Shown: positions 1-9,526 of the stretch, piece after piece | How the letters are laid out: the number at the start of each line of letters is the position of its first letter | Numbering within the stretch: the stretch's first letter is position 1 | Source: Burkholderiales bacterium | Lineage (GTDB): Bacteria > Pseudomonadota > Gammaproteobacteria > Burkholderiales > Burkholderiaceae_C | Assembly: GCA_020354665.1 (NCBI GenBank) | Contig: CP070653.1 | Location: forward strand, 1,834,804 to 1,874,465 | DNA: 39,662 nt | Direction: 5' to 3' | Notes under the pieces: model-generated | Seen by the model: only the letters and a program-made list of their open reading frames with translations | What the model was told of the DNA's origin: nothing | Database searches by the model: none | Position numbers and translations under genes: made by a program

Positions 1-155
1 ATGGCGACGGCCCGAGATCTGATTTGGGGCTCATCTCGCGTAACGTGTCACCTACGGTGAGTAGCCCCGATGACGCCGGACGAGGTTGACCCGAGGGCCC
101 GACGAACGACGCCATCGAGACGCGGTGAAGCCTTGCCCGCAGCGTGGGTCAGGTT

Positions 156-436
156 TCAAGGCTGCCGGCGCCGTGCCACCCAGCACGTCGTGCCGTGCGG
201 ACCGTAGCGCAAGGCGTGCTGCTCGTCGCGCATCAGCGTGAAGGTGTAGCCCGGCTTCAGGTGGCTTACCGGGCCTTGCCGGGTCAGCCATATCTCGCCC
301 AGAGTCGCCACCACGCGTGCGTCGAACGGCCGAACGTGTCGGGCACCCCTTTCGGCTGCGACGAGCGTTCGCGCCATTCGTCATGGCCGTCGGCATGCGC
401 CGACGCCTCGAAGTCCGCCAGCGAAACGGCGCTCAT
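156..436 (-). pseudogene. cupin domain protein, frameshifted remnant
   Basis: A small cupin gene appears split across two reading frames. From an ATG at 436 the frame reads MSAVSLADFEASAHADGHDEW and runs to VPDTFG near 342. The rest of the domain continues in another frame as PFDARVVATLGEIWLTR, then HLKPGYTFTL, ALRYGPHG and WVARR, ending with TGA at 156-158. Intact relatives, as I remember them, read about DTHTHPFDAR at the junction. Here that stretch is DTFG/PFDAR, which fits a net loss of about 4 nt that breaks the frame and removes the HxH metal ligands. It follows the monooxygenase-fold gene in the same direction, 46 bp away, so it was probably the last gene of the benzoate uptake operon. 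A sequencing error could explain the shift but not the missing histidines. Confidence 0.6.
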
Positions 437-482
437 CGCCGCTCGAACGGGCGGGCCGCAGGTGTTGCGTGAGCGCTGGGGT

Positions 483-791
483 TCAGGAATTTTCCGACTT
501 CGCGAGCAGCGTGAAGTGTTCGACCTGCGGTGCCGCAGCGAAGAACGGACCGACGATCGCCCGCCACTCGGCGAATGCAGGAGACTGGCGAAAGCCCACC
601 ATGTGGTCCTCCAGTGCATCCCAGAAGATCATCAGCAGATAGCGTTCGGGGGTTTCGAGGCTCTTGTTGACCTTGAAGCCACGAAAGCCCTTGGCCCGGC
701 TGATCACGGTCTGCACGCCGTGCACGATCGCAGCGTCGAATTCGTCCTGTCGGCCGGGCGTGATGCGGAAGTCGGCAATTTCGAGGATCAT
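483..791 (-). CDS. antibiotic biosynthesis monooxygenase (ABM) fold protein
   Basis: This 102-aa protein has the pattern of a single ABM / dimeric alpha-beta barrel domain: MILEIADFRITPG at the start, a central GFRGFKVNKSLETPERYLLMIFW, and EHFTLL near the end. Such proteins are usually small homodimers acting as cofactor-free oxygenases, heme-handling proteins or unassigned stress proteins. A GGAG ribosome-binding site lies 6 nt before the ATG at 791. The gene follows the transporter ATPase by 38 bp on the same strand, so it should be co-transcribed with the benzoate uptake and activation genes. Its substrate cannot be read from the sequence. A link to reactive aromatic or epoxide intermediates is only inference from position. 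Confidence 0.75.
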   Translation of the reverse strand: MILEIADFRITPGRQDEFDAAIVHGVQTVISRAKGFRGFKVNKSLETPERYLLMIFWDALEDHMVGFRQSPAFAEWRAIVGPFFAAAPQVEHFTLLAKSENS

Positions 792-829
792 CAGTCGCTC
801 CGTGGCGGCGCAGTGGCAGCCCGGCGAAA

Positions 830-1549
830 TCAGACGCCGAGGTATCGCGCCAGTGCGGCATTGTCGCGCAGCAACTGCGCCGACTCGCCGGCCAGCACGA
901 TCTGCCCCTTTTCCATCACCACCGCGCGGTCGGTGTGAGTGAGCACCTTGCGCCAGTTGCGGTCGACGATCAGGGTACTGAGTCCGGTGGCGCGGATAGC
1001 GCCGACTACACGCCAGATCTCGGCCACGATCAGCGGTGCGAGCCCCTCGGTAGCTTCATCGAGGATCAGCAGGCGCGGGTTGGTCAGCAGCGCGCGCCCG
1101 ATCGACAGCATCTGCTGCTCGCCGCCCGAAAGCTGCTGCCCGCCATGGTCGAGGCGTTCGGCCAGCCGGGGGAACGTTTGCATGACTCGCTCGAAGGTCC
1201 ACAGCCTTTGGCTTTCCCCCCCCGCGCGGGCACACATCACCAGGTTCTCCCGCACCGACAGATTCGGGAAGATGGCGCGGCCTTCGGGCACGTAGCCGAT
1301 GCCGCGTCGCGCCATCTTCTCGGGCATCGAGCCGGTGACGTCGACGCCATCCATGCGGATGCGCCCGCGCGCTGCCGCAACGTAGCCCATGATCGAGCGG
1401 ATCAGCGTCGTCTTGCCCATGCCGTTGCGCCCGAGCAGGCCGAGCGCTTCGCCGCTGGCGACCGTGACGTCGACGTCGCGCAGGATGTGGCTGTCGCCGT
1501 AGTAGGTGTTCAGGCCTTCGACAGCGAGCAACGGCGCGCCAAGCTGCAT
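830..1549 (-). CDS. branched-chain-type ABC transporter ATP-binding protein (LivF-like), probable benzoate uptake
   Basis: This 239-aa ATPase matches the LivF class of ABC subunits. Walker A is GRNGMGKTT near residue 40, the signature is LSGGEQQ, and Walker B is LLILDEATEGLAP. The segment after Walker B reads LIVDRNW where LivF proteins usually have something like LVEQN. The ATG at 1549 directly abuts the stop codon of the livG-like gene (TGA then ATG), indicating translational coupling. HAAT-family transporters of this kind accompany box and other aromatic-acid clusters, and benzoate or a related aromatic acid is the likely substrate here. The substrate is inferred from the cluster, not from the ATPase itself. 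Confidence 0.85.
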   Translation of the reverse strand: MQLGAPLLAVEGLNTYYGDSHILRDVDVTVASGEALGLLGRNGMGKTTLIRSIMGYVAAARGRIRMDGVDVTGSMPEKMARRGIGYVPEGRAIFPNLSVRENLVMCARAGGESQRLWTFERVMQTFPRLAERLDHGGQQLSGGEQQMLSIGRALLTNPRLLILDEATEGLAPLIVAEIWRVVGAIRATGLSTLIVDRNWRKVLTHTDRAVVMEKGQIVLAGESAQLLRDNAALARYLGV

Positions 1550-2305
1550 TCAGTGACCTTCCCCGAGGTAGGCGGTCTGCACGTCGCGGTTGTTGCGGAT
1601 GCTCTCGGGCGTGTCGGTGGCGATCACCTCACCGTTGACCATCACGGTGATGCGGTCGGCCACGCGGAACACCGCGTCCATGTCGTGCTCGATCAGCAGG
1701 ATCGCGTGCGTCGCCTTGAGCGTGGCGAGCAGTTCGAGCATGCGGGCGGTCTCCTCCGCACCCATCCCGGCCAGCGGTTCGTCGAGCAGCAGCACGCGCG
1801 GGCCGCTGGCCAGGCACATCGCGATTTCGAGCTGGCGCTTGCCGCCATGGCTCAAGGTGCCGGCAATACGCTCACCCTCAGCATCGAGGCCGGCGGCGCG
1901 CAACGCCTCATCGGCAGCGCGCGTGCTGTCGGGGCAGCGCAGCGCCGCCTCCCAGATCCGCCACGCCCGCGGCCACGCCGCCTGCGCGGCGAGGCGGCAG
2001 TTCTCGTGCACGCTGAACTCGGGAAAGATCGTTGTGCGCTGATAGCTGCGTCCCACGCCAGCGCGCGCGCGCTGCGGCTGGGATATGCCGGTGATGTCCT
2101 CGCCGTCGAGCATCACCGCACCTTCCGAGGCCGGAAGCTCGCCCGACAGCATGTTCACGAGCGTCGACTTGCCCGCGCCGTTGGTGCCGATCACCGCATG
2201 GATCTCGCCGACGTGCAGATCGAGCGTGACCGCGCTGACCGCGGTCAGCCCACCGAAGCGCCGCGTCAGGCCACGTGCCGCCAGGATCGCCGGCGCGCTG
2301 TTCAT
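1550..2305 (-). CDS. branched-chain-type ABC transporter ATP-binding protein (LivG-like), probable benzoate uptake
   Basis: This is the second ATPase of the transporter, 251 aa from the ATG at 2305, beginning MNSAPAILAARGLTRRFGG. It carries Walker A GTNGAGKST, the signature LSHGGKRQLE, Walker B VLLLDEPLAGM and the switch histidine in LLIEHDMD, all in LivG order. An open frame continues upstream but would run through the livM-like gene. The ATG at 2305 overlaps the livM-like stop by 4 bp (ATGA), which settles the start. LivG and LivF form the cytoplasmic ATPase dimer that drives import through the two permeases. Aromatic-acid specificity is inferred from its neighbours. Confidence 0.85.
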   Translation of the reverse strand: MNSAPAILAARGLTRRFGGLTAVSAVTLDLHVGEIHAVIGTNGAGKSTLVNMLSGELPASEGAVMLDGEDITGISQPQRARAGVGRSYQRTTIFPEFSVHENCRLAAQAAWPRAWRIWEAALRCPDSTRAADEALRAAGLDAEGERIAGTLSHGGKRQLEIAMCLASGPRVLLLDEPLAGMGAEETARMLELLATLKATHAILLIEHDMDAVFRVADRITVMVNGEVIATDTPESIRNNRDVQTAYLGEGH

Positions 2306-3297
2306 CGTCGCCTCCAGCGCCGTGTCATACCGATCAGCCCTTGCGGCATCAATGCGACGAACGCGATGATCGTCAGGCCGAGCGTGAGCTGCCAGTGCTC
2401 GGCCACGGCGCCGATCAGCACGTGCGATGACAACAGTTCCTTGAGCAGCAAGAACATCACCGCGCCCAACACCGCGCCGCGCAGGTGCCCCAGCCCGCCG
2501 AAGATGATCATCAACAATACTGCGCCCGATTCGTGCCACGACAGCAGCTCCGGATTGACGAAACCGTCCTTGACCGCGAGCAGGAACCCCGCAAGTCCCG
2601 CCAATGCCCCCGCGATCACGAACGCAGCAAGCTTGTAGCCGTAGGTCGCGAAGCCGGCGGCGCGCATGCGCTGCTCATTGACGCGAATCCCGGCGAGCGC
2701 GGCGCCGAAGCGCGAACGCTTGATCATGGCGAGCAGACCGTAGGTGAAAGTCAGCGCAGCGAGCACCAGGTAATAGAGCTGGTGCTTGTTCTCAAGGTCG
2801 AGCCAGGGCGCGTCAGCCGGGCCGAGGATCGGTCGCACGTAGAGATAGATGCCGTCGCTGCCGCCACCGACCTTCGTGTCGTGGAACACGAAGTAGGCCA
2901 TCTGGGCGAACGCGAGCGTGACCATGATGAAGTAGACGCCGCGCGTGCGCAGGCTGAGGGCGCCGACGAACAGCGCATAAAGGGCCGCCACGCCCATCGC
3001 TGCCGGCGCCAGCATCGCCAGTTGCGCGCCCGCGTACTGCGGCGACGCGAGCACCGTGACGTAGGCGCCGATACCGAAGAAGGCGGCATGCCCGAGGCTG
3101 ACCAGCCCGGTCGTTCCGACCAGCAACTCAAGGCTCAGCGCAAAGACCGAAAAGACCATCACCTTGACGATGAAGTCCGAGCTGTAGGCGCCGAGCATCG
3201 CCGGCAGCGCGGCAAGCCCCATCGCGACGGTCACAGGCAGCAGCCAGTCAGCGCGCGTCGAGAGTCGCGGGGCCGCCGGCGACAGGGTCGTGGTCAC
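2302..3297 (-). CDS. branched-chain-type ABC transporter permease (LivM-like)
   Basis: This 331-aa integral membrane protein begins at a GTG at 3297. It has the LivM hallmarks LLVGTTGLVSLGHAAFFGIGA in the first third, the EAA-loop-like region RSRFGAALAGIRVNEQR, and a closing MPQGLIG segment. Eight or more hydrophobic segments are evident. It forms the membrane channel with the LivH-like permease. The gene starts 13 bp after the livH-like stop and overlaps the livG-like start by 4 bp, so the transporter genes are tightly coupled. A role in benzoate import is inferred from co-location with benzoate-CoA ligase. Confidence 0.85.
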   Translation of the reverse strand: MTTTLSPAAPRLSTRADWLLPVTVAMGLAALPAMLGAYSSDFIVKVMVFSVFALSLELLVGTTGLVSLGHAAFFGIGAYVTVLASPQYAGAQLAMLAPAAMGVAALYALFVGALSLRTRGVYFIMVTLAFAQMAYFVFHDTKVGGGSDGIYLYVRPILGPADAPWLDLENKHQLYYLVLAALTFTYGLLAMIKRSRFGAALAGIRVNEQRMRAAGFATYGYKLAAFVIAGALAGLAGFLLAVKDGFVNPELLSWHESGAVLLMIIFGGLGHLRGAVLGAVMFLLLKELLSSHVLIGAVAEHWQLTLGLTIIAFVALMPQGLIGMTRRWRRR

Positions 3298-3310
3298 CGC
3301 GGCCGCCCGG

Positions 3311-4183
3311 TCACACCCGCCGGCCGAGCAGCCCGGCGGGCCGCCAGATCAGGATCGCGGCCATCAGCAGGTAGACGCCGATGCCGCTGAATTCGGCGAA
3401 GAAGACCTTGCCGAAGGTATCGACGAAGCCGACCAGCAGCGAAGCGATCAGCGCACCGGTGATCGAGCCGATGCCGCCGATCACCACGACGACGAAGCAG
3501 ATGATCAGCACGCTTGCGCCCATGCCCGGATAGACCGACGACATCGGCGCAGCAATCATGCCCGCCAGCGCCGCCAGCGCGACACCGGCTGCGAAGACGA
3601 TGCGATACAGCCTCGCAATGTCGACGCCGAGGCCGCGCACCATGTCGCGGTTGCTTGCGCCGGCGCGGATCATCATGCCCAGGCGCGTGCGGTTGACAAC
3701 GAAGTACATCCCCACGGCCAGCAAGATGCACGCTGCCGAGGCGAACAGTCGGTAGATCGGGTAGGTCATCAGCTCGCCCAGCGGGATCGTGCCGGCGAGC
3801 CAGTCGGGCGCCTTCACGCCGTGCACGTCATTGCCGACCAACAGCGAACGCAGCTCCTCGAACACCAGGATCAGTGCGTAGGTCATCAGGACCTGCTGCA
3901 GGTGCTCGCGCTCGTACAGGAAGCTGAAGAACGCCCACTCGAGCAGGTAGCCGAACACCACGGCCAGCAGCACACCTACCAGCAGCATGAGCAGGAACTG
4001 GTTTGCGAACAGCGGCGCGAGCACGAATGCCAGGTACGCGCCGATCATGTAGAAGCTGCCGTGCGCGAGGTTGATCACGCCCATGATGCCGAAGATCAGC
4101 GTCAGCCCCGAGGCGAGCAGGAACAGCAGCAGCCCGTACTGCAGCGAGTTCAGGCACTGGATGAGAAAGGTGGCGAAGTCCAC
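3311..4183 (-). CDS. branched-chain-type ABC transporter permease (LivH-like)
   Basis: This 290-aa hydrophobic protein starts at a GTG at 4183. LivH features are SLQYGLLLFLLASGLTLIFG followed by MGVINLAHGSFYMIGAYLAF near residues 15-55, and late in the protein VVIGGIGSITGALIASLLVG. It pairs with the LivM-like permease in the inner membrane. The start is 120 bp downstream of the binding-protein stop. No strong ribosome-binding site is visible, so the exact start is somewhat uncertain. The gene belongs to the leftward benzoate operon. Confidence 0.85.
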   Translation of the reverse strand: MDFATFLIQCLNSLQYGLLLFLLASGLTLIFGIMGVINLAHGSFYMIGAYLAFVLAPLFANQFLLMLLVGVLLAVVFGYLLEWAFFSFLYEREHLQQVLMTYALILVFEELRSLLVGNDVHGVKAPDWLAGTIPLGELMTYPIYRLFASAACILLAVGMYFVVNRTRLGMMIRAGASNRDMVRGLGVDIARLYRIVFAAGVALAALAGMIAAPMSSVYPGMGASVLIICFVVVVIGGIGSITGALIASLLVGFVDTFGKVFFAEFSGIGVYLLMAAILIWRPAGLLGRRV

Positions 4184-4303
4184 GCGGGCAGACGTCCCGG
4201 TTGCGCAAGATCGGGCGCGAGCCCATCCGGGTGGGCCAGCGGGCTCGTCGCCTCGATCGGGCAGGGCGACGCCGCGTCGGGCGGCGTCGCGGCCCCCGTC
4301 AAC

Positions 4304-5476
4304 TCACATCTTGCAGCCGCGGCCGGGGTCGGCGAGGCCCTTGGACGCAATGCCGATCACCTTGTTTTCGTTGCCCACCACCTGCCGCAGGTACAAGTCC
4401 TGCACGGGGTTGTGCGACGGGGAAAGCCTGAACTTGCCGCGCGGGCTGTCGATCGTCGCCTTCTCGAGCGCCGCAGCGATGGCAGCCTTGTTCTTCACGT
4501 CGCCCTTCGCCGCAGCCAGGCCGATGCCCAGCATCTGTGCTGCGTCGTAGCCCTGCATCGCGTAGACGTCGGGCTGCAGCTTATAGGTCTTCGCGTAGGC
4601 GAGGCGGAAGGCGTTGTCGCGCGGCGTGTTCAAGCCGTCCGCATAGTGCAGCGCGGTCATCAGGCCTTCGGCGGCGGCGCCCTGCGCCTCCAGCGTGCCG
4701 TCGGTCAGGAAGCCCGCACCGTACAGCGGGATCTTGTCCTTCAGGCCCGCGGCGGCGTAGTCCTTGACGAACTTCACCGCGCCGCCGCCGGCGAAGAAGG
4801 TGTAGACGGCGTCGGGCTTGATGGCCGCGATCTCGGTCAGCAGCGCCTGGAACTCGACGTTCGGGAACGGCACGGTCAGGTCCTTGAGGACCTTCCCGCC
4901 GCCCTTCTCGAAGGCCTCCTTGAAGCCCCCCACGCTCTCGTCGCCGGCCGCGTACTTCCACGTGATCGTGACGGCCGTCTTGATGCCCTTCTTGGCCATC
5001 GCCGCACCCATGGCATAGCCGGGCTGCCAGTTGCTGAAGCTCGAGCGGAAGGTGGTCTTGGCGCACATCGGCCCGGTGACCGCGCCGGCGCCGGCATTGG
5101 GCACGATCAGCAGCGTGCCCGAGTCCTTGGCGGCCTTGGCCATCGCCATTGCCACACCCGAGTGCACCGTGCCGACGATGACGTCGACGTTGTCTCGCTT
5201 GATGAGCTTGTTGACATTGTCGGTGGCCTTGGGCGGGTCGCTCTCGTCGTCGACCTTCACGTATTCGATCGCGCGCCCGCCGAGTTTGCCGCCTTGCTCG
5301 GCAACGTAGAGCTTGAAGCCGTTCTCGATCGCATCGCCGAGCGCGGCATAGGTTCCGGTATAGGGCAGCATCAGCCCGACCTTGATCGGCGGCTGGCCCT
5401 GGGCGTGGGCGGCTGAGGCGGTGAACATCGACATCGCCGCAGCGACAGCGAGCAGGGTGGTGCGGTGCAGGTTCAT
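4304..5476 (-). CDS. ABC transporter periplasmic substrate-binding protein (LivK-like), probable benzoate binding
   Basis: This 390-aa type-1 periplasmic binding protein starts at the ATG at 5476, 8 nt after an AAGGAG ribosome-binding site. Residues 1-25 form a clear signal peptide ending in AAHA. The mature part opens with IKVGLMLPYTGTYAALGDAI, typical of the ligand-binding fold of HAAT-family receptors. Further markers are VDDESDPPKATDNVNKLI and YDAAQMLG. An open frame continues upstream into the hydrolase gene, but the signal peptide and ribosome-binding site fix the start here. It should deliver an aromatic acid, most simply benzoate, to the permeases encoded next to it. Confidence 0.85.
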   Translation of the reverse strand: MNLHRTTLLAVAAAMSMFTASAAHAQGQPPIKVGLMLPYTGTYAALGDAIENGFKLYVAEQGGKLGGRAIEYVKVDDESDPPKATDNVNKLIKRDNVDVIVGTVHSGVAMAMAKAAKDSGTLLIVPNAGAGAVTGPMCAKTTFRSSFSNWQPGYAMGAAMAKKGIKTAVTITWKYAAGDESVGGFKEAFEKGGGKVLKDLTVPFPNVEFQALLTEIAAIKPDAVYTFFAGGGAVKFVKDYAAAGLKDKIPLYGAGFLTDGTLEAQGAAAEGLMTALHYADGLNTPRDNAFRLAYAKTYKLQPDVYAMQGYDAAQMLGIGLAAAKGDVKNKAAIAAALEKATIDSPRGKFRLSPSHNPVQDLYLRQVVGNENKVIGIASKGLADPGRGCKM

Positions 5477-5520
5477 CTGGAGGTCTCCTTCGGTGGTTGT
5501 CGCCATCTTGGCAAAGTGAG

Positions 5521-6320
5521 TCATTGACAGCAAGCGATACCCGGCAACCGCGCGACCGCGTCGATCACTGCCTCGGGCTGGTCCCGTTGCGGCGAGTGGC
5601 CGCAATCGGGCAGTTCGAGCAGTTGCGCGTGCGGCACACGGCGCGCGATGCCCCGGATCTGTCCCAGGGTCCCGTATTCGTCGTCGAGGCCCTGGATCGC
5701 GAGCACCGGACAACTGATGCTGCCGATTTCTGCCTCGATCGTCCATTGGCGAAAAGGCGGATGCAGCCAAATGTCGTTCCACCCCCAGAACGCCGAGTCG
5801 GGGTCGTCGTGATAGCGGGCCAGGCGCTCGCGCAGATCGGTCTCGCGGTAGGCGGTTCGCGCCTTCGCGATGCTGTGGACGGACAGGTCCTCGACCATGA
5901 TGTGCGGCGCCAGCACGATCAGTCCGGCCAAGTGCTGCGGCCAGCGTGCCGCGTAGAGCAGCGCGATCGAGCCGCCGTCGCTGTGGCCGAACAGCCACGG
6001 GCGTTCGCGTGCGACGTCGATGCGCAGCGCGTCGAACAGCGCCGGAAGCACTTCGTGTGCCTGGCGATGCATGAAGTCCAGCCCCCAGGCCTCCTCGATC
6101 GCGCGCGGTGTCGAACGGCCGTAGCCCGGCCGCGAATAGACCAGGCCGCGGCAAGCCGCAGCCTCGCACAGTTGCTGCGGGAAGTCCTTCCACATCGCCA
6201 GCGAGCCGAGGCCCTCGTGCAGGAACACGATCAGGGGCCGGTCGTTGCGCGCAGGCGCGATCCACTGGTGCTCGATGCTTACGGACCGGTTGCGCCAGCC
6301 GATCTCGACGAACTCGCTGC

Positions 6321-6324
<4 letters not shown>
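5521..6324 (-). CDS. alpha/beta hydrolase of the benzoate operon
   Basis: This 267-aa protein has an alpha/beta-hydrolase fold. The oxyanion/HG motif is LIVFLHEGLGS, the nucleophile elbow is GHSDGGS with Ser115, an acidic residue lies in GLDDEYG, and the catalytic histidine is His243 in CGHSP. Its ATG at 6324 overlaps the benzoate-CoA ligase stop by 4 bp, so the two are translationally coupled. Hydrolases of this type occur in box clusters, where a lactonase or a thioesterase removing stalled CoA esters has been proposed. The sequence does not decide between these. No signal peptide is seen, so it should act in the cytoplasm. Confidence 0.75.
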
Positions 6325-7898
<1,574 letters not shown>

Positions 7899-7969
7899 GG
7901 GGCGTCTCCTTCCTCAATGCAGCGGGGCGCGATGCGACGGTGCCGCAAATGGCGAACCCGCCATCGGTC

Positions 7970-8434
7970 TCACCGGGTGAATTCGATGGCGCCCTGCGGC
8001 AACAGGTATAGCACCAGTGCGCGCCCCTGCGACACCGTTGGCCGGTGCGCGCTGCCGGGCGGGCACACGAGCCATCCGGCGGGGCGGCCATCGAACCGTG
8101 CATCGCCATCGATCGGCATGATCAGGTCGATCTCCCCGTTGGGGTGCGTGTGGTGCGGCCCGGCGATGTCGGCCATGTCGACCACGTCCACCGAGAAGCC
8201 GTGCAGGTCCGGCGAAGGCTTGAAGATCCTCCCGTAGCGAATGCCGCCGCCTTCGCGGTTGCACAGCCAGCCTTCGGCGACGCCGGCTTCGCAGGCGGCC
8301 TTGAGATCGCGGTAGGTTGGGCTGTCAGCACCGAACTCGGTGTTCAGCCAGTGGTCGAGATTCGCATCCAGCGAACGCCCGGCGATGCGGCCGGCGAGGC
8401 TGGCGATCTGGCTGCGAAGGGCTTCAGGCGTCAT
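7970..8434 (-). CDS. DUF4863 family cupin-like protein, first gene of the benzoate operon
   Basis: I recognise this 154-aa protein as the DUF4863 family often found in box clusters. It carries classic cupin ligands: His95 and His97 with Glu101 in HTHPNGEID, and His130 in PPGSAHRP. This suggests a metal-binding barrel. The family also includes 4-hydroxylaminobenzoate lyase (PnbB), as far as I recall, but that activity is not implied here. I chose the ATG at 8434, preceded by GGAG, over an in-frame GTG at 8485 that lacks a ribosome-binding site. It is the first gene of the leftward operon, about 70 nt from the predicted transcript start. Its role in benzoate breakdown is unknown. Confidence 0.75.
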   Translation of the reverse strand: MTPEALRSQIASLAGRIAGRSLDANLDHWLNTEFGADSPTYRDLKAACEAGVAEGWLCNREGGGIRYGRIFKPSPDLHGFSVDVVDMADIAGPHHTHPNGEIDLIMPIDGDARFDGRPAGWLVCPPGSAHRPTVSQGRALVLYLLPQGAIEFTR

Positions 8435-8472
8435 TTGCTCGGGCTCCGTTGTCGAACGAGGCGGTGGCCGAC

Positions 8473-8501
8473 TTGCTTGAAACACAAAGATGAACTATTG
8501 T
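8473..8501 (+). promoter_or_regulatory. candidate boxR promoter
   Basis: TTGCTT (8473-8478), a 17-bp spacer and TATTGT (8496-8501) form a plausible sigma70 promoter. Its start point would be near 8508, about 26 nt before the boxR ATG. Its -10 box faces the identical -10 box of the leftward promoter, creating a 7-bp inverted repeat CTATTGT/ACAATAG with a 10-bp centre (8495-8518). The two promoters cannot both hold polymerase at once. Confidence 0.55.
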
Positions 8502-8511
8502 GCGCGTCAGA

Positions 8512-8540
8512 ACAATAGGTTCCACCGCGCACCATGTCAA
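8512..8540 (-). promoter_or_regulatory. sigma70-type promoter of the leftward benzoate operon
   Basis: Read on the minus strand, TTGACA (8540-8535) is followed by 17 bp and TATTGT (8517-8512), close to the housekeeping consensus. Transcription should start near 8505 and lead into the DUF4863, ligase and transporter genes. The -35 box overlaps the boxR start codon. Confidence 0.7.
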
Positions 8541-9526
8541 GCACTATATTGCATGAGACCGAGGTCACCCCGGCACAAGCCGACCATACTGCGGATGATG
8601 CAGGACGCGGCGAGCTAGCGGGCGAGAAGAACCGATTCCTCGTCGGCCTGGGTGAGCGCGTGCGCGCGCTGCGCGCGCGGCGCGGCATGACGCGCAGAGC
8701 GGTCGCGCTGGCGGCCGACGTCTCCGAGCGCCATCTGGCCAATCTGGAGTACGGCATCGGCAATGTCTCGATGCTCGTGTTGCTGCAGGTCGCTGCAGCG
8801 CTGCAGTGCTCGCTGGCCGAACTCGTCGGCGACGTCACCACCTCGTCGCCGGAATGGTTGCTGATCCGCGAACTGCTCGAGCACCGGGATGAGGCGACGC
8901 TGCGCCGCGTGCGCGTGGCGATCGGCGAGATGCTCGGAACCGGCGGCGACAATGCGGCGCGCAGCCCGCGCATAGCGCTGATCGGGCTGCGCGGCGCGGG
9001 CAAGACCACGCTCGGCCGGCGGCTGGCCGAAGAGCTGGGCTTTCCGTTCGTCGAGCTCAGCCGCGAGATCGAGAAATTCGCCGGCTGCAGCGTGGCCGAG
9101 ATCCAGGCGCTGTACGGCCAGAACGCCTACCGGCGCTACGAACGCCGCGCGCTCGAGGAAGTCATCCAGATTTACCCCGAGGCGGTGATCGCCATGCCCG
9201 GCGGCATCGTCTCGGATGCAGCGACCTTCAACCTGTTGCTCGCGCATTGCACGACGATCTGGCTTCAGGCGGATCCCGAAGACCACATGAAGCGCGTCAC
9301 CGCGCAGGGTGACCTGCGCCCGATGGCGTCCAGCCGCGAGGCGATGGAAGACCTGAAGGGAATCCTTGCCGGCCGCGCTGCGTTCTATTCCAAGGCCGAG
9401 TACCGGCTGGACACCAGCGCGCAGCCGCTGCGGCAAACCTTCGAGGCGCTGCGCGTGCTGGTGCGCAATGCGCTGAAACTCCCGCTGCGAACCGAGCATG
9501 CTGCTGGCGTGCAGCAAAATGCTTGA
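8534..9526 (+). CDS. boxR: BoxR, benzoyl-CoA-responsive regulator (XRE HTH fused to shikimate-kinase-like domain)
   Basis: This 330-aa regulator has an XRE-type helix-turn-helix at about residues 38-100 (LGERVRALRARRGMTRRAV, then SERHLANLEYGIGNVSM). A linker leads to a shikimate-kinase-like domain from about 145. Walker A is intact (GLRGAGKTT, 151-159), but the shikimate-binding Asp-x-Asp region reads ELSREIE and the glycine loop reads MPGGIV. This matches the BzdR/BoxR family, where the kinase-like domain senses benzoyl-CoA and the HTH represses the benzoate genes. It is divergent from the ligase/transporter operon and upstream of boxC, as expected for the local regulator. The ATG at 8534 lacks a strong ribosome-binding site and overlaps the -35 box of the opposite promoter, so autoregulation is likely. 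Confidence 0.92.
   Translation: MSSTILHETEVTPAQADHTADDAGRGELAGEKNRFLVGLGERVRALRARRGMTRRAVALAADVSERHLANLEYGIGNVSMLVLLQVAAALQCSLAELVGDVTTSSPEWLLIRELLEHRDEATLRRVRVAIGEMLGTGGDNAARSPRIALIGLRGAGKTTLGRRLAEELGFPFVELSREIEKFAGCSVAEIQALYGQNAYRRYERRALEEVIQIYPEAVIAMPGGIVSDAATFNLLLAHCTTIWLQADPEDHMKRVTAQGDLRPMASSREAMEDLKGILAGRAAFYSKAEYRLDTSAQPLRQTFEALRVLVRNALKLPLRTEHAAGVQQNA
8540..8553 (-). promoter_or_regulatory. candidate BoxR operator TGCA-N6-TGCT upstream of the leftward promoter
   Basis: On the minus strand the sequence reads TGCA (8553-8550), ATATAG, TGCT (8543-8540), directly upstream of and touching the -35 TTGACA. BzdR/BoxR-type regulators are known to bind TGCA repeats. Assignment to BoxR is inference. 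Confidence 0.45.

Noticed and set aside
1-155. Possible gene end at the left edge
   Set aside because: No frame shows a recognisable protein segment and no hairpin terminator is evident; I report nothing here.
935-2638. Long plus-strand open frame across the ATPase genes
   Set aside because: It is the antisense of livF/livG-like genes with clear Walker motifs. Its own translation is His/Asp/Arg-rich without any family pattern, a common artefact of GC-rich coding DNA. The same holds for the long plus-strand frame at 3290-5416.
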